Assembly: GCA_965237625.1 (NCBI GenBank)
Contig: CBDEGD010000040.1
Coordinates: forward strand, 4,410 to 68,409
Length of the DNA: 64,000 nucleotides
Reading direction: 5' to 3'
DNA from: JABDIP01 sp965237625
Lineage (GTDB): Bacteria > Pseudomonadota > Alphaproteobacteria > DSM-16000 > Inquilinaceae
The position numbers and the translations under genes were made by a program. Below the pieces are notes generated by a model that was not told where the DNA came from, did no database searches, and was given only the letters and a program-made list of their open reading frames with translations. Each line of letters opens with the position of its first letter. Position 1 is the stretch's first letter. Shown in pieces: positions 25,530 through 35,130 of this stretch.

Positions 25530-26543
25530 TTACGACCCCGGATGCGCGTCCAGGGCCATGCCGTCGATCATCGCCAGAACGTCCCGGAATTCGCTGGCGA
25601 TGCGGTTCACGCCGGAATCCTTCAGCACGCTCCTGAAGACCGATGGCGCCTCGAACAAGTCTTTGTCGTTATTCACCATGATGAAGAACTGATCCTCGTA
25701 GAACGCCGCCTGCAGGCCTCCGCCGCCAAGATGCCCGGCGAGTGCGGTCAATCGTTCAAGCAGAGCCGCGGTCAGCAGGGGGGCGGCTTCGGCCTTGTCG
25801 GTCGTATAGACTTCGAACCGGTTGTCGAATGTCGGATCATCGGGCACGTACTGCTCCAGACCTCCGAATGTCCCGCCCAGCCAGTTGGCCTTCGACCCGG
25901 CATTCAGCCGGATCACGGTCTTGCCGGACAGCGCCTTTTGCGTGGAGAGCAACGCGAACAATCCCTTGAACGCGACGACGGTCTTGCGATCCTTGCCGCT
26001 GCCCTGCTCCCGGCTCAGCTTGACCTCGGCCAGCGCCACCTCGACGCCTTTGTGGTGGCCGAAGAACATGTCCTCGGAATGGTAATCCTCATGGGAGGGC
26101 AGCAGTGTCGAGCCGGTCAGGCGTTGCTCGCCGATCTTACCAGCGGCGTCATAATGGAAATCACCGAGCGCGCTGGCGATCGCCGGCAGGATCTGACTCT
26201 TGTAATCGGCTATGTATCGCTGAGGCGTCTGGCCTGCCCAGAGGCCGAGCCCGCCGACGGCGACCAGCGGCGGCAATGCGTAGATCAGGATATTGAAGCC
26301 ACTAAGCCCGGCCCCCAGGGCGCCGACCATCGCCAGCCCCGAAACCACGGCCAGCGCGCCGGCGCCAAGCACCGCGAAGGCGATGCGGAAGAGGAATTCG
26401 CCCCGCTGGGCCTCTCGACCGCGCTCCAATTCCTCCAGCGCCGGCCTCAGCCGGGCGTCCAGCCCTGCGGCATCGGGCGGCGGCGGTGGTGCGGCCTGTT
26501 GCGATCCATCGTTGGCGAGGGACAAGTCCACCGTATCGGTCAT
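25530..26543 (-). CDS. DUF3137 domain-containing membrane protein
   Basis: 337 residues. A Pro/Ala-rich N-terminus (QQAAPPPPPDAAG) precedes two hydrophobic segments at about 48-75 and 82-102, and then a soluble DUF3137 domain running to the end (SEDMFFGHHKGVEVALAEVKL; VFKGLFALLSTQK-like segment; PDDPTFDNRFEVYTTDKAEA). The family has no assigned activity; the topology places the domain in the cytoplasm or periplasm behind a two-helix anchor. It stands alone after the cruciform repeat. Confidence 0.82.
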   Translation of the reverse strand: MTDTVDLSLANDGSQQAAPPPPPDAAGLDARLRPALEELERGREAQRGEFLFRIAFAVLGAGALAVVSGLAMVGALGAGLSGFNILIYALPPLVAVGGLGLWAGQTPQRYIADYKSQILPAIASALGDFHYDAAGKIGEQRLTGSTLLPSHEDYHSEDMFFGHHKGVEVALAEVKLSREQGSGKDRKTVVAFKGLFALLSTQKALSGKTVIRLNAGSKANWLGGTFGGLEQYVPDDPTFDNRFEVYTTDKAEAAPLLTAALLERLTALAGHLGGGGLQAAFYEDQFFIMVNNDKDLFEAPSVFRSVLKDSGVNRIASEFRDVLAMIDGMALDAHPGS

Positions 26544-26842
26544 AGAGCGGCTCCGGCCGTCGCCAGTTCACCCATCGGCCGGATCTGACCGGCAGAGAGA
26601 GGGAAGGCGGTGGCAACTACCCGCCATCCGCACTGGGAACGACCTCATCTTGTTGAACTCGGTGAAAATTATCCTAGTGGGAAAAGAGTTTAGGCCGGGT
26701 TACCGTTGTCGGCGGCCGATGATTTTGGCACTCCGAATTCCTCCGGCGACAACGGTCCCGTCGACGGCGCAGATCGCAGTCCACATGACCAAACGCGCTG
26801 TCGGCAACACTGACTTGGCCTTCCGGAACACCGGCTAGCGAC
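26544..26842. other. Intergenic region without recognisable features
   Basis: Divergent gap between the DUF3137 gene and the AlkD-like gene. Only unconvincing frames are present. Promoters for both directions are expected here but no clear consensus was seen. Confidence 0.5.
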
Positions 26843-27544
26843 ATGGCATCGGACGGCGCAAGGATCGAGACGGCGGATGCGGCGATCGCCCATCTTAGCT
26901 CCCTGGCCGAGCCGGAGTCCCGGGCCGGCATGGCCCGGTTCGGCATCAACACCGATCGTGCGCTCGGGCTGTCGATGCCGGTTCTGCGCGCGACCGCTCG
27001 TCTGGTCGGCCGAAATCAGATCATCGCCGAGGAGCTGTGGCAATCCGGCCTGCACGAGGCGCGCATCCTGGCAGCCCTGGTCGCCGAGCCGGCGGCCTGC
27101 GGCCCGGCGCTGCTGGAGCGCTGGGTCAAGGACCTCGATTCCTGGGACGTCACCGACCAGTTCTGCCTCAATCTGGTGCGCAGGACCGCCCAGCCCTACA
27201 GCCGGATCCATACCTGGTGCGCCCGGCCGGAGACCTTCGTCCGGCGCGCCGGGTTCGCTCTGGTCGCCTGTCTGGCGGTGCATGACAAATCGGCGCCGGA
27301 TCGCCGGTTCCTGCGCCTGCTATCGGTGATCGAGGCGGCCGCCGATGATGACCGCAATTTCGTGAAGAAGGCGGTCAATTGGGCCCTGCGGCAGATCGGC
27401 AAGCGAAATGCCGCCTTGAACCTAGCCGCCATCGCCTGCGCCGAAGGGCTGGCGTCGCGGCCGGAACGACCCGCGCGTTGGATCGGCCGCGACGCCCTGC
27501 GCGAACTGACATCGCAGAAGATTCAGAGCCGGCTGAACGGCTGA
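26843..27544 (+). CDS. DNA alkylation repair protein, AlkD-like
   Basis: 233 residues, all-helical HEAT-like repeat glycosylase fold that removes alkylated bases. The N-terminal GMARFGINTDRALGLSMPVL is the family's opening motif; the central WVKDLDSWDVTDQFC contains the conserved Trp/Asp pair of the active cleft, and NFVKKAVNWALRQIGKRN is the near-C-terminal signature. Slightly shorter than AlkC and within the usual size for AlkD-like proteins. No operon partner. Confidence 0.9.
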   Translation: MASDGARIETADAAIAHLSSLAEPESRAGMARFGINTDRALGLSMPVLRATARLVGRNQIIAEELWQSGLHEARILAALVAEPAACGPALLERWVKDLDSWDVTDQFCLNLVRRTAQPYSRIHTWCARPETFVRRAGFALVACLAVHDKSAPDRRFLRLLSVIEAAADDDRNFVKKAVNWALRQIGKRNAALNLAAIACAEGLASRPERPARWIGRDALRELTSQKIQSRLNG

Positions 27545-27655
27545 CCGATCGACGCTGCGCCGGTCGCAATCGGACCTGGCCTCCGACAGCGCTTCCGCAG
27601 GCCGGCCTGGGCGTGTAGGAAGGTCCGGCCCGCCCCGCCGGAAATCCGAGCCGTT

Positions 27656-28567
27656 ATGCCGCCTATCCGTCAACCGACCGCCCGTGACACCGCCCGGCTT
27701 TTCGCGCTCGGGGCGATTTGGGGCTCGGCGTTCCTGTGCATCGAGATCGCCCTTACCGGATTCGCGCCGATGACCTTGGCCGCCGGACGGATCGTCATGG
27801 CGGCCGTGGCGCTGACCGTCGCTACGCGACTGGCCGGCGTGCGCCTGCCAACGGATGCCCGCACTCTGGGCATGCTGACCATCATCGGATTCTTCAACAC
27901 CGCCCTGCCATTCGTGCTGATCAGCTGGGGGCAACAGCATATCGACAGCGCCATGGCGGCGATCCTGATGGCGGTCGGGCCGTTCGTGGCGTTGATCCTC
28001 TCGCACCTGTTCACCGGCGACGACCGGCTGACTTGGCCGAAGGTGGCCGGCATGCTGATGGGCTTTTCCGGCGTCGTCGTGCTGGTCGGAGTCGACGTGC
28101 TGGCCGGCGCCAGGGCCAGCGTGCTGGGCCAGCTCGCGGTGATCGGGGCGGCCGCCTGTTACGCCTTGTCCGGCGTCCTGACCCGCCGGGTGGCGCATGT
28201 GGCGCCGCTGGCCAGCGCGGCGATGGTGCTGATCACCGGCGCCGTCTACATGGTCCCGCTGGCGTTGATGATCGATCGGCCGTGGCAGTCGATGCCAAAT
28301 GGCTCGGCGTGGCTGGCACTCGGATTCCTCGGATTGTTCCCGACCGGCCTCGCCTATCTGCTGCGATTCCAGATCATCACCGCGGTCGGCACCACCTTCA
28401 TGAGCCAGGTCAGCTATCTGGTGCCGCTATTCGCGGTTTTGTGGGGCTGGCTGCTGCTGTCGGAGATACCGGCAACAAGCGGCTGGATCGCGCTCGGCAT
28501 GATTCTGGGCGGCATCACCATCAGCCGGCTGCGCCCGTCCCGCGCCGTCGAACCGGCCGGGCCTTGA
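27656..28567 (+). CDS. EamA-type (DMT family) transporter
   Basis: 303 residues with ten predicted membrane segments in two EamA halves (about 15-140 and 155-290). It opens with RLFALGAIWGSAFLCIEIAL, and the second repeat begins VIGAAACYALSGVLTRRVA. Such proteins export amino acids or other metabolites; the substrate here is unknown. Single gene between an AlkD-like gene and a small membrane protein. Confidence 0.88.
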   Translation: MPPIRQPTARDTARLFALGAIWGSAFLCIEIALTGFAPMTLAAGRIVMAAVALTVATRLAGVRLPTDARTLGMLTIIGFFNTALPFVLISWGQQHIDSAMAAILMAVGPFVALILSHLFTGDDRLTWPKVAGMLMGFSGVVVLVGVDVLAGARASVLGQLAVIGAAACYALSGVLTRRVAHVAPLASAAMVLITGAVYMVPLALMIDRPWQSMPNGSAWLALGFLGLFPTGLAYLLRFQIITAVGTTFMSQVSYLVPLFAVLWGWLLLSEIPATSGWIALGMILGGITISRLRPSRAVEPAGP

Positions 28568-28757
28568 GCGATGCGGCAACGCTCGGCTTGCCGACTGGCG
28601 GCGAAGCGCCAATAATTGCGCGTTCTGGAGCTTCGCCCCAGCGCGCCGCCCATTCCCGCGCCGATACCCCGGACGGGATTCCACCACCGGCCTCAACCAT
28701 CCAGCAAGGAACGCTGCGTTACAGTTCGGGCCATGCTCCAATGCCGCAGGATCGTTT

Positions 28758-29306
28758 ATGAGAAGTGCCAGGGAAATCGCCAAGGGCCCAGCCCCGGCCA
28801 CCGAAACCAGTGACGGCGCCGCGCGCACGGCCACCCGCCTGACAGCGTTCATCCTGGCGTCTCTGATCGCCGTCCATCTGGTATTTCTGTTTGAGATGGG
28901 CGGGGAGTCGCCGGTCTGGTCGTCCGCCATGCTGGATCTTCAGGAGCGGTTGGAGGCCCCGATTGCGGTCAGTCATGAACCGCTGGGATTGGCATTCGCC
29001 GTGCTGGGCACGCTGTTGGCGATCGCCATCTGGCGTTGGGCGAGCCGGCTGGCCGCGTTGATCTTCGCCGCCGCCGCCGGGTGGGAAGCCTTCCTCAACG
29101 GTCAGACTCTCTTGCCATCGGTCCTCGTGGGCGAGTCGATTCCGCAGATGACCCTGCTGTCGTCCGGATTGGTGCTGCTCGGCCTGCTCGCCAGCCTGGT
29201 CGCCCTGTTCGCGGCAATCGCCCACCATGTCGGCCGCCGCCGAGACGCCGGCTCATCGTCCCAGCGTGCCGAAGCCATGGCGCTGCGCCTGCGCGCCCGA
29301 CGCTAG
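28758..29306 (+). CDS. Membrane protein of unknown function
   Basis: 182 residues, not recognised. Four hydrophobic stretches at about 29-47, 74-92, 96-110 and 127-155 separated by short charged loops, with a basic C-terminal tail (RRRDAGSSSQRAEAMALRLRARR) that should be cytoplasmic. AGGATCGTTT gives an acceptable ribosome site 7 bases before the ATG. Codon use matches its neighbours, so it is probably a real gene. Confidence 0.6.
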   Translation: MRSAREIAKGPAPATETSDGAARTATRLTAFILASLIAVHLVFLFEMGGESPVWSSAMLDLQERLEAPIAVSHEPLGLAFAVLGTLLAIAIWRWASRLAALIFAAAAGWEAFLNGQTLLPSVLVGESIPQMTLLSSGLVLLGLLASLVALFAAIAHHVGRRRDAGSSSQRAEAMALRLRARR

Positions 29307-29339
29307 GGCATTTTCTATTCATACGGCACCGGCCCGCTC

Positions 29340-29894
29340 CTAATCGGTCCGCGCCATGCGCTCCAGGATCGGTAGATAGCCCTCCCGGCTCAACCTTGGC
29401 CCCGCCTCCGCCGCATAGCCGGGATCGCCCTTCAACCCGCATCCTTCGACCAGCCGGTTCATGAAGTTGAACAGGGCGCAGATCGACACCGCATGAAACA
29501 GCGCCGTCTCGTCCCAGCCGGCGGCGTAGACAGGTTCGGCATCGCCCTCGGTCATCCGGGATGGCGTTTCGGTCAGCTTTTTCAAATAGCGCAGCAAGGG
29601 CTTCATCTTGGAATCGATCCCCGCCACCGCCTCGGCGTCCTCGACCAGCGCCTCCAGCGTCCCTTCGGCGATCCCGAAAGCCTCGGCGGTGCGGGCATGG
29701 ATGCCGTGGCAGTAGCGGCAGGCGTTGAGGCCGGACACATAGGCCGCGATCAGTTCCCGCTCGGCGACGCTGATCGGTGACGGCCCGCGCAGCAGCACCT
29801 CGTGATACTCGATGAGCGGCTTGGTGGTCTCCGGATAGCGGGTGAACACGTCCAGCAGGCGCGCGCCCTCGGGCAGCGATGGCAGGTTCGGCAT
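29340..29894 (-). CDS. AhpD-like peroxidase-related protein
   Basis: 184 residues, alkylhydroperoxidase D/carboxymuconolactone decarboxylase fold. The redox-active CxxC with its downstream His is in NACRYCHGIHARTAEAFG, about residue 80, which fits a peroxidase-related AhpD protein rather than a decarboxylase. The ATG at 29894 is selected because the protein begins there in all family-like respects (MPNLPSLPEGARLLDVF). The same frame stays open for another 159 codons upstream; see findings. Confidence 0.85.
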   Translation of the reverse strand: MPNLPSLPEGARLLDVFTRYPETTKPLIEYHEVLLRGPSPISVAERELIAAYVSGLNACRYCHGIHARTAEAFGIAEGTLEALVEDAEAVAGIDSKMKPLLRYLKKLTETPSRMTEGDAEPVYAAGWDETALFHAVSICALFNFMNRLVEGCGLKGDPGYAAEAGPRLSREGYLPILERMARTD

Positions 29895-30249
29895 TGAGGT
29901 ATCCCGGGTGCGGTTGACGGAGTACGGGCGGTCTAGCGGAGCAATCCGCAAACCGTCACCGCACCGCGGAACCCGCCAACCCGGTTGGAGCCGAAAAATA
30001 ATCCCCGGCGCGGCCTGATACCGGTTCTCATCCTTGACGATCGGGCTGTTGGCCGCGTCGCCGGGCCGGCGGCCATAGGTCGGGATGCCCTGGGCGCGCC
30101 AAATTTCGTCCAGCTGGTAGATTAAGGACCTGGCGGAGCGATGACGACATCGGGTTTCGGCGCAGGGCCTTAACCGCCGATTAGCGGATTCAGAGGTACA
30201 AACATCGGCCGCCCCGTTCCGATCCCGACAGGATGTCCGGAGGACAAAA
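29895..30249. other. Intergenic region, possibly with a decayed coding fragment
   Basis: On the minus strand the AhpD frame remains open upstream. 30010-30125 reads as a protein-like stretch (YQLDEIWRAQGIPTYGRRPG, then DENRYQAAPG) that does not belong to AhpD proteins. No start signal is visible. It may be a gene remnant or chance. Confidence 0.4.
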
Positions 30250-30867
30250 GTGCGCCGCAATTCCCCGATTGTTCCAGCCTTGACGCTTGCCCTGTCTCTG
30301 ATTGTCTGGGCCTGCACGCCGAACTTGAAAGAGGTCAAAAGTACCCTTGAGGACAGCGTCATGGTCGGCATCGCCTATGAAGGCCATTCGATCGCCATGC
30401 TCGACACGTCCTTTGACGGCCGCTTCGGGCTCCGTCCCGATATGGCGGTACCGGAGGCCTATCAGGCGGTCGGACGGGCGGTCCGCGATGCCTTCCGCGC
30501 GCAGGCTCCGGACGCCCGCGTCGATCTCGTGGATCCGAATTCGGCCGCCGAGCGTGCCGCGGCCGACGTGCTGGTCCGCGTCAATGTGGAAGGCGCCTAT
30601 TTCTGCGAAGGCGGCCTCATCCATCGGCAGACCTGCGTGCTGTCGATGCGCGCCACCCTGCTGGTCGAGGACCACCACACCGGCACCAACACACCGCTCG
30701 ACTACAATTTCGCCCGTCGCAGCAGCGAAATCCCCGGTTCGGAGAACTGGACCACGATCTCCATTGAACAGGCCCAACGCGCCGTCCCGCCGGCCAGCCT
30801 GGCCAGCGTCCTCGCCGACGAGGTCCGGCGGGATCTGGATCTCTTACTGAGTGAGGCGGAGGGATAG
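30250..30867 (+). CDS. Putative lipoprotein of unknown function
   Basis: 205 residues from a GTG preceded by CGGAGGACAAAA. Residues 1-22 form a signal sequence ending in a possible lipobox (LIVWAC22), so the mature protein may be lipid-anchored in the envelope. The rest is a soluble alpha/beta-type sequence with two Cys (AYFCEG and RQTCVL) that could form a disulfide. No family recognised. It is convergent with the mutase gene. Confidence 0.65.
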   Translation: MRRNSPIVPALTLALSLIVWACTPNLKEVKSTLEDSVMVGIAYEGHSIAMLDTSFDGRFGLRPDMAVPEAYQAVGRAVRDAFRAQAPDARVDLVDPNSAAERAAADVLVRVNVEGAYFCEGGLIHRQTCVLSMRATLLVEDHHTGTNTPLDYNFARRSSEIPGSENWTTISIEQAQRAVPPASLASVLADEVRRDLDLLLSEAEG

Positions 30868-30901
30868 CGGAACGAGGCTCGCAAGCCTCCGTCGACTGCC
30901 G

Positions 30902-33055
30902 CTAAGCCGCCTGCCGCCGCTGCCTGATGATCCCGATGATCTCGCTGGCCGCCAGCGGGATATTGCTGCCGGGGCCGTAGATGGCGCTGGCGCCGGCGTC
31001 GAGCAGGAAGTCGTAATCCTGGGGCGGGATGACGCCGCCGCAGACCACGATGATGTCGTCGGCGCCCTGGGATTTGAGTGCCTCCGTCAGCGCGGGGACC
31101 AGGGTCTTGTGGCCGGCGGCCTGGGATGACACGCCGATCACATGCACATCGTTCTCGATGGCTTGCCTGGCGGCCTCTTCCGAGGTCTGAAACAGCGGCC
31201 CGACATCCACATCGAAGCCGATATCGGCGAAGGCGGTGGCGATCACCTTGGCCCCACGGTCGTGCCCGTCCTGGCCCAGCTTGACCACCAACATGCGTGG
31301 CCGCCGCCCCTCGCTCTCCGCGAAGGCCTCGACTTCGGCCCGGATGCGCTCGAAGCCCTCATCGCCCGCATAGGCCGCGCCATAGACGCCGGAGACCGAG
31401 CGGATCACCGCCCGATGGCGGGTGTACACCGTCTCCAGCGCGTCGGAGATCTCGCCGACCGTGGCCCGGCACCGCGATGCCGCCACCGACAGCTCCAGAA
31501 GGTTGCCGCTGCCATCCTGGGCGGCCTTGGTCAGCGCCGCCAGCGCCGCCCGGCAGGCATCCTCGTCCCGCGTTTCCCGAACCGATTTCAGCCGGGCGAT
31601 TTGCGATTCGCGCACCGCCGTGTTGTCGATGTCCAGCACCTCCACATGGTCCGGCGCGTCGGGCACGTATTTGTTCACCCCGACGATGGTCTCCTCGCCC
31701 CGGTCGATGCGGGCCTGGCGCTTGGTGGCGCTCTCCTCGATTCGCAGCTTGGGCAGGCCGGACTCCACCGCCTTGGTCATGCCGCCCAGCGCCTCGACCT
31801 CATCGATCTGCGCCCGCGCCGCCTCGACCAGGGATGCGGTCAGGGATTCCACGTAATAGCTGCCGCCCAGCGGGTCGACCACATTGGGGATGCCGGTCTC
31901 CTCGGCCAGGATGAGCTGGGTGTTGCGGGCGATGCGCGCCGACGTCCTGGTCGGCAGGCCGAGCGCCTCATCGAAGGCGTTGGTGTGCAGGCTCTGGGTG
32001 CCGCCGAGCACGGCCGCCATCGCCTCCACCGTAGTGCGCACCACGTTGTTGTACGGGTCCTGCTCGGTCAGCGAGACGCCGGATGTCTGGCAATGGGTGC
32101 GCAGCATCGCCGAACGCGCATCCTTGGGCTGGAAGTGCTTTTCCATCAGCTCGGCCCAGAGCACGCGGGCGGCGCGCAGCTTGGCGATCTCCATGAAGAA
32201 GTTCATGCCGATGCCGAAGAAGAAGGACAGGCGCGGGGCGAATTTATCGACGTCCAAACCCTTGGACAGCGCCGCGCGGACATATTCCAGCCCGTCGGCC
32301 AGGGTGAAGGCGAGTTCCTGCACCGCCGTCGCCCCGGCCTCCTGCATGTGATAGCCGCTGATCGAGATCGAGTTGAATTTCGGCATATGCGCCGCGGTGT
32401 AGGCGATGATATCGGCGACGATCCGCATCGAGGGCGCTGGTGGATAGATGTAAGTGTTGCGGACCATGAACTCCTTCAGGATGTCGTTCTGGATGGTGCC
32501 GGAGAGCTTGTCCGCGGACACCCCCTGCTCCTCTCCCGCCACGATATAGCCGGCCAGCACCGGCAGCACCGCGCCGTTCATGGTCATTGACACCGACATC
32601 TTGTCGAGCGGAATGCCGTCGAACAGGATCTTCATGTCTTCGACGGAATCGATCGCCACCCCGGCCTTGCCCACATCGCCGACCACCCTCGGATGATCGC
32701 TGTCATATCCGCGATGGGTGGCCAGATCGAAAGCCACCGACAGCCCCATCTGCCCGGCCTTCAGGTTGGCCCGGTAGAAGGCATTGGATTCTTCGGCGGT
32801 GGAGAAGCCGGCATATTGCCGGATCGTCCACGGCCGGCCGGCATACATGGTGGCGCGCGGCCCGCGCAAGAACGGCGCGAAGCCGGGCAGGCCCTCGGCC
32901 GCCGCCAGCCCCTCAAGGTCGTCCCTGGTGTAGAGCGGCTTGACCGGGATGCCCTCAGGCGTCTCCCAGGTCAGGTTCTCGGCCGTCCGGCCCTTCAGGT
33001 CCTTCTCCGCCGCCTTGCGCCAGGCGCCCAGATCGGATTTGCCCTTACCACCCAT
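30902..33055 (-). CDS. scpA: Methylmalonyl-CoA mutase
   Basis: 717 residues from the ATG at 33055, which has GGAAGGACG 6-8 bases upstream. Adenosylcobalamin enzyme converting methylmalonyl-CoA to succinyl-CoA. The N-terminal TIM-barrel has the substrate motif TIRQYAGFSTAEESNAFYR and FGIGMNFFMEIAKLRAARVL; the C-terminal cobalamin domain has the DGHDRGAKVIA (DxHxxG) base-off motif and VSSQAAGH. Single-chain, complete form. MeaB lies about 7.6 kb downstream. Propionyl-CoA carboxylase and the epimerase are not in the window. Confidence 0.97.
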   Translation of the reverse strand: MGGKGKSDLGAWRKAAEKDLKGRTAENLTWETPEGIPVKPLYTRDDLEGLAAAEGLPGFAPFLRGPRATMYAGRPWTIRQYAGFSTAEESNAFYRANLKAGQMGLSVAFDLATHRGYDSDHPRVVGDVGKAGVAIDSVEDMKILFDGIPLDKMSVSMTMNGAVLPVLAGYIVAGEEQGVSADKLSGTIQNDILKEFMVRNTYIYPPAPSMRIVADIIAYTAAHMPKFNSISISGYHMQEAGATAVQELAFTLADGLEYVRAALSKGLDVDKFAPRLSFFFGIGMNFFMEIAKLRAARVLWAELMEKHFQPKDARSAMLRTHCQTSGVSLTEQDPYNNVVRTTVEAMAAVLGGTQSLHTNAFDEALGLPTRTSARIARNTQLILAEETGIPNVVDPLGGSYYVESLTASLVEAARAQIDEVEALGGMTKAVESGLPKLRIEESATKRQARIDRGEETIVGVNKYVPDAPDHVEVLDIDNTAVRESQIARLKSVRETRDEDACRAALAALTKAAQDGSGNLLELSVAASRCRATVGEISDALETVYTRHRAVIRSVSGVYGAAYAGDEGFERIRAEVEAFAESEGRRPRMLVVKLGQDGHDRGAKVIATAFADIGFDVDVGPLFQTSEEAARQAIENDVHVIGVSSQAAGHKTLVPALTEALKSQGADDIIVVCGGVIPPQDYDFLLDAGASAIYGPGSNIPLAASEIIGIIRQRRQAA

Positions 33056-33094
33056 GATCGCGTCCTTCCGAGCCGGCACACCCCGGCCGCGCCA

Positions 33095-34960
33095 CTATAT
33101 CTGGGCGGCGCCAGGAGCGTCCATCACGGCGGCATCACCAAGTCGATCTTCCGACGCCGCTGACCTCTGCAGACCATCGGCCGCGAGCCGAATGAACGTC
33201 GTTGGCTGGTCGAACCCTTTCAGGGCGGCTGCCTCTTCGGTCAAAGCGTAGGGCTCCAGAATCGTCGCCACACCCGGATCGGTGGCCAGGGCACCGGAGA
33301 TCACGATGTCGCCGCCGTCGCTCTGCCCTTGCAACCGGGCGGCCAGATTGGCGGTCGAGCCGAAATAGTCGATGCGGTCGTTCAGCGACACGGCGATGCA
33401 GGGGCCGGCATGCAGGCCGATCTTGATGACGATCGACTCCGAGCCCTGGCGCTCGTTGAAACCGGCAACTTCGCGCTGGACGACCAGGGCGGCGGCGACC
33501 GCGTCGGCAGGATCGCTGAAGGCGGCCATCACCGCGTCGCCGATGGTCTTGACGATGGCGCCATTGTTCTGGCGCACGGCGTCGGCGAGGAAGGCGAAAT
33601 GGGCCCGGACCAGGGAAAACGCGGCGGTGTCGCCGATCCGTTCGTACAGGGCGGTCGACCCCTTCAGATCGGTGAACATCAGGGCCACCTGACTGACCCC
33701 GATGGAATCGCCCGATGCCAGCGCCTCGCTGGAGAACAGATCGCGGAAGGTCTGCAAGGTTGCGACCCGGTGCGCGGTCAGGGCATCGCGCACCCAGTCC
33801 CGGCCCTCGACTATGAAAGTGCGTTCCGAGGCCGCCCGGTTCTCCAGCACGATCTGGCCGGGCCCGGCGGACGGCCCGGCGGCAACCTCTTCGCCATCTC
33901 CGGTAATGGACGGGAACGCGCCGCCCTCATGATCGATATCGACTTCGCCACCGGCTTCCAGGGTCCGCAGGCGATAGGCGCCGGGTGGGAGTTCGGCCTC
34001 CAACACACGCCGCTCGCGGGGGGCGAGGATCTGCTGCAGACGCACATGGGGCGTCGTCATCGGGCCGCCTAGGCAGTATTCGCCGAACAGAATCGGCCGG
34101 ATTGTGGCCGACGGGCTGAAGGTCAACTCGATATTGCGGTCGAAATCGCGTCCGTAATCTATGTTGCAGGACGGGCAGTGCACGCCGGTCGGCAGCAGAT
34201 CCAGGCTCGGCACCATGGCCTTGGCGCCGCGACAGCGCGGGCACAACAGATCCCAATGCATCTCCAGCATGCCGGCCACCACCGCCGCCAGGCACAGTTC
34301 GATCACGGCGCGGGGCGGCTCGGCCCAGGACCGGGCCAGTGTCAAAGGCCGGATGCGCATCAGATCGACCTCCTGCGCGGTCCTGACGTGATCCGCCAGG
34401 CGCGCGGCGAGGCCGTGGTGATAAGGCCCGTTGCCGATCTCCACGACCATGCCGGCGAGCCGCTCCGCTGCGTCTGTGGGCAGCGCCGCCGGTTCGATGT
34501 CGTACAGCTGCGACCGCTCGCCGGTGGCGAAGGCGGCGGCCGACCGCGACAGGCGTTCGATATTCCGACCGCTGATGCGCAGAAAACCGGCCATCAGCAG
34601 CAGCCGCCCGAGCAGGTTCGCCGGCACCGCCTCCAAGGTGTAGGTAGCACGGCTGCCGCCGTCCTCGGGCTCCAGCAGCAGGGTCGCGCCAAGGGTGCGG
34701 AACGGACCCGATCGGAAGATGCGGCATTGCGACCAGTGCCGGCCGTCGACCCATTGATAGGGCCGCTCTTCCCATTCCAGCTTGAGCCGTCCCATGCGCG
34801 CCCGAGCCAGACGCAACACGGTGCCGTCCGGCTGCGGAATTTCCTCCATCTGGAATTTCGGGGTGCCCAGCGCTTCGTTGAATCGCGGGGTGTCCGACAT
34901 CACCGGCCACAGACGGTCCGGCGGCAAATCGAATCGCCACTGCCAGCTTGCCTCCGCCAT
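33095..34960 (-). CDS. Class III adenylate/guanylate cyclase with SRPBCC and zinc-ribbon-containing N-terminus
   Basis: 621 residues. Residues 1-150 look like an SRPBCC/START ligand-binding fold (WQWRFDLPPDRLWPVMSD opening). Residues 190-400 match the DUF5939 region seen in some cyclases, with a probable zinc ribbon LLCPRCRGA...VHCPSCNIDYG. The C-terminal cyclase homology domain (about 430-590) has metal Asp in LMFTDLKGSTALYE, VKTIGDAVMAAF, and a DYFGSTANLAARLQ segment. No transmembrane helix or signal peptide, so a soluble cyclase whose activity may respond to a hydrophobic ligand; that is inference. Confidence 0.82.
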   Translation of the reverse strand: MAEASWQWRFDLPPDRLWPVMSDTPRFNEALGTPKFQMEEIPQPDGTVLRLARARMGRLKLEWEERPYQWVDGRHWSQCRIFRSGPFRTLGATLLLEPEDGGSRATYTLEAVPANLLGRLLLMAGFLRISGRNIERLSRSAAAFATGERSQLYDIEPAALPTDAAERLAGMVVEIGNGPYHHGLAARLADHVRTAQEVDLMRIRPLTLARSWAEPPRAVIELCLAAVVAGMLEMHWDLLCPRCRGAKAMVPSLDLLPTGVHCPSCNIDYGRDFDRNIELTFSPSATIRPILFGEYCLGGPMTTPHVRLQQILAPRERRVLEAELPPGAYRLRTLEAGGEVDIDHEGGAFPSITGDGEEVAAGPSAGPGQIVLENRAASERTFIVEGRDWVRDALTAHRVATLQTFRDLFSSEALASGDSIGVSQVALMFTDLKGSTALYERIGDTAAFSLVRAHFAFLADAVRQNNGAIVKTIGDAVMAAFSDPADAVAAALVVQREVAGFNERQGSESIVIKIGLHAGPCIAVSLNDRIDYFGSTANLAARLQGQSDGGDIVISGALATDPGVATILEPYALTEEAAALKGFDQPTTFIRLAADGLQRSAASEDRLGDAAVMDAPGAAQI

Positions 34961-35130
34961 GGCCTCCCCTTCCGCACTGCCCGCAATGATGTAGGCCCTC
35001 GCCGCGGCAAGTCAAAGCGGGGTGGCCGTACGAATCACGCGCCGGCTGCCCGATCGCTAAGCGAATTATCTTCTGGACGTGGCGTGAAGTCCGGCGTCGT
35101 CGGCCAGCGCGGACAATGGCCTTCTCGACG

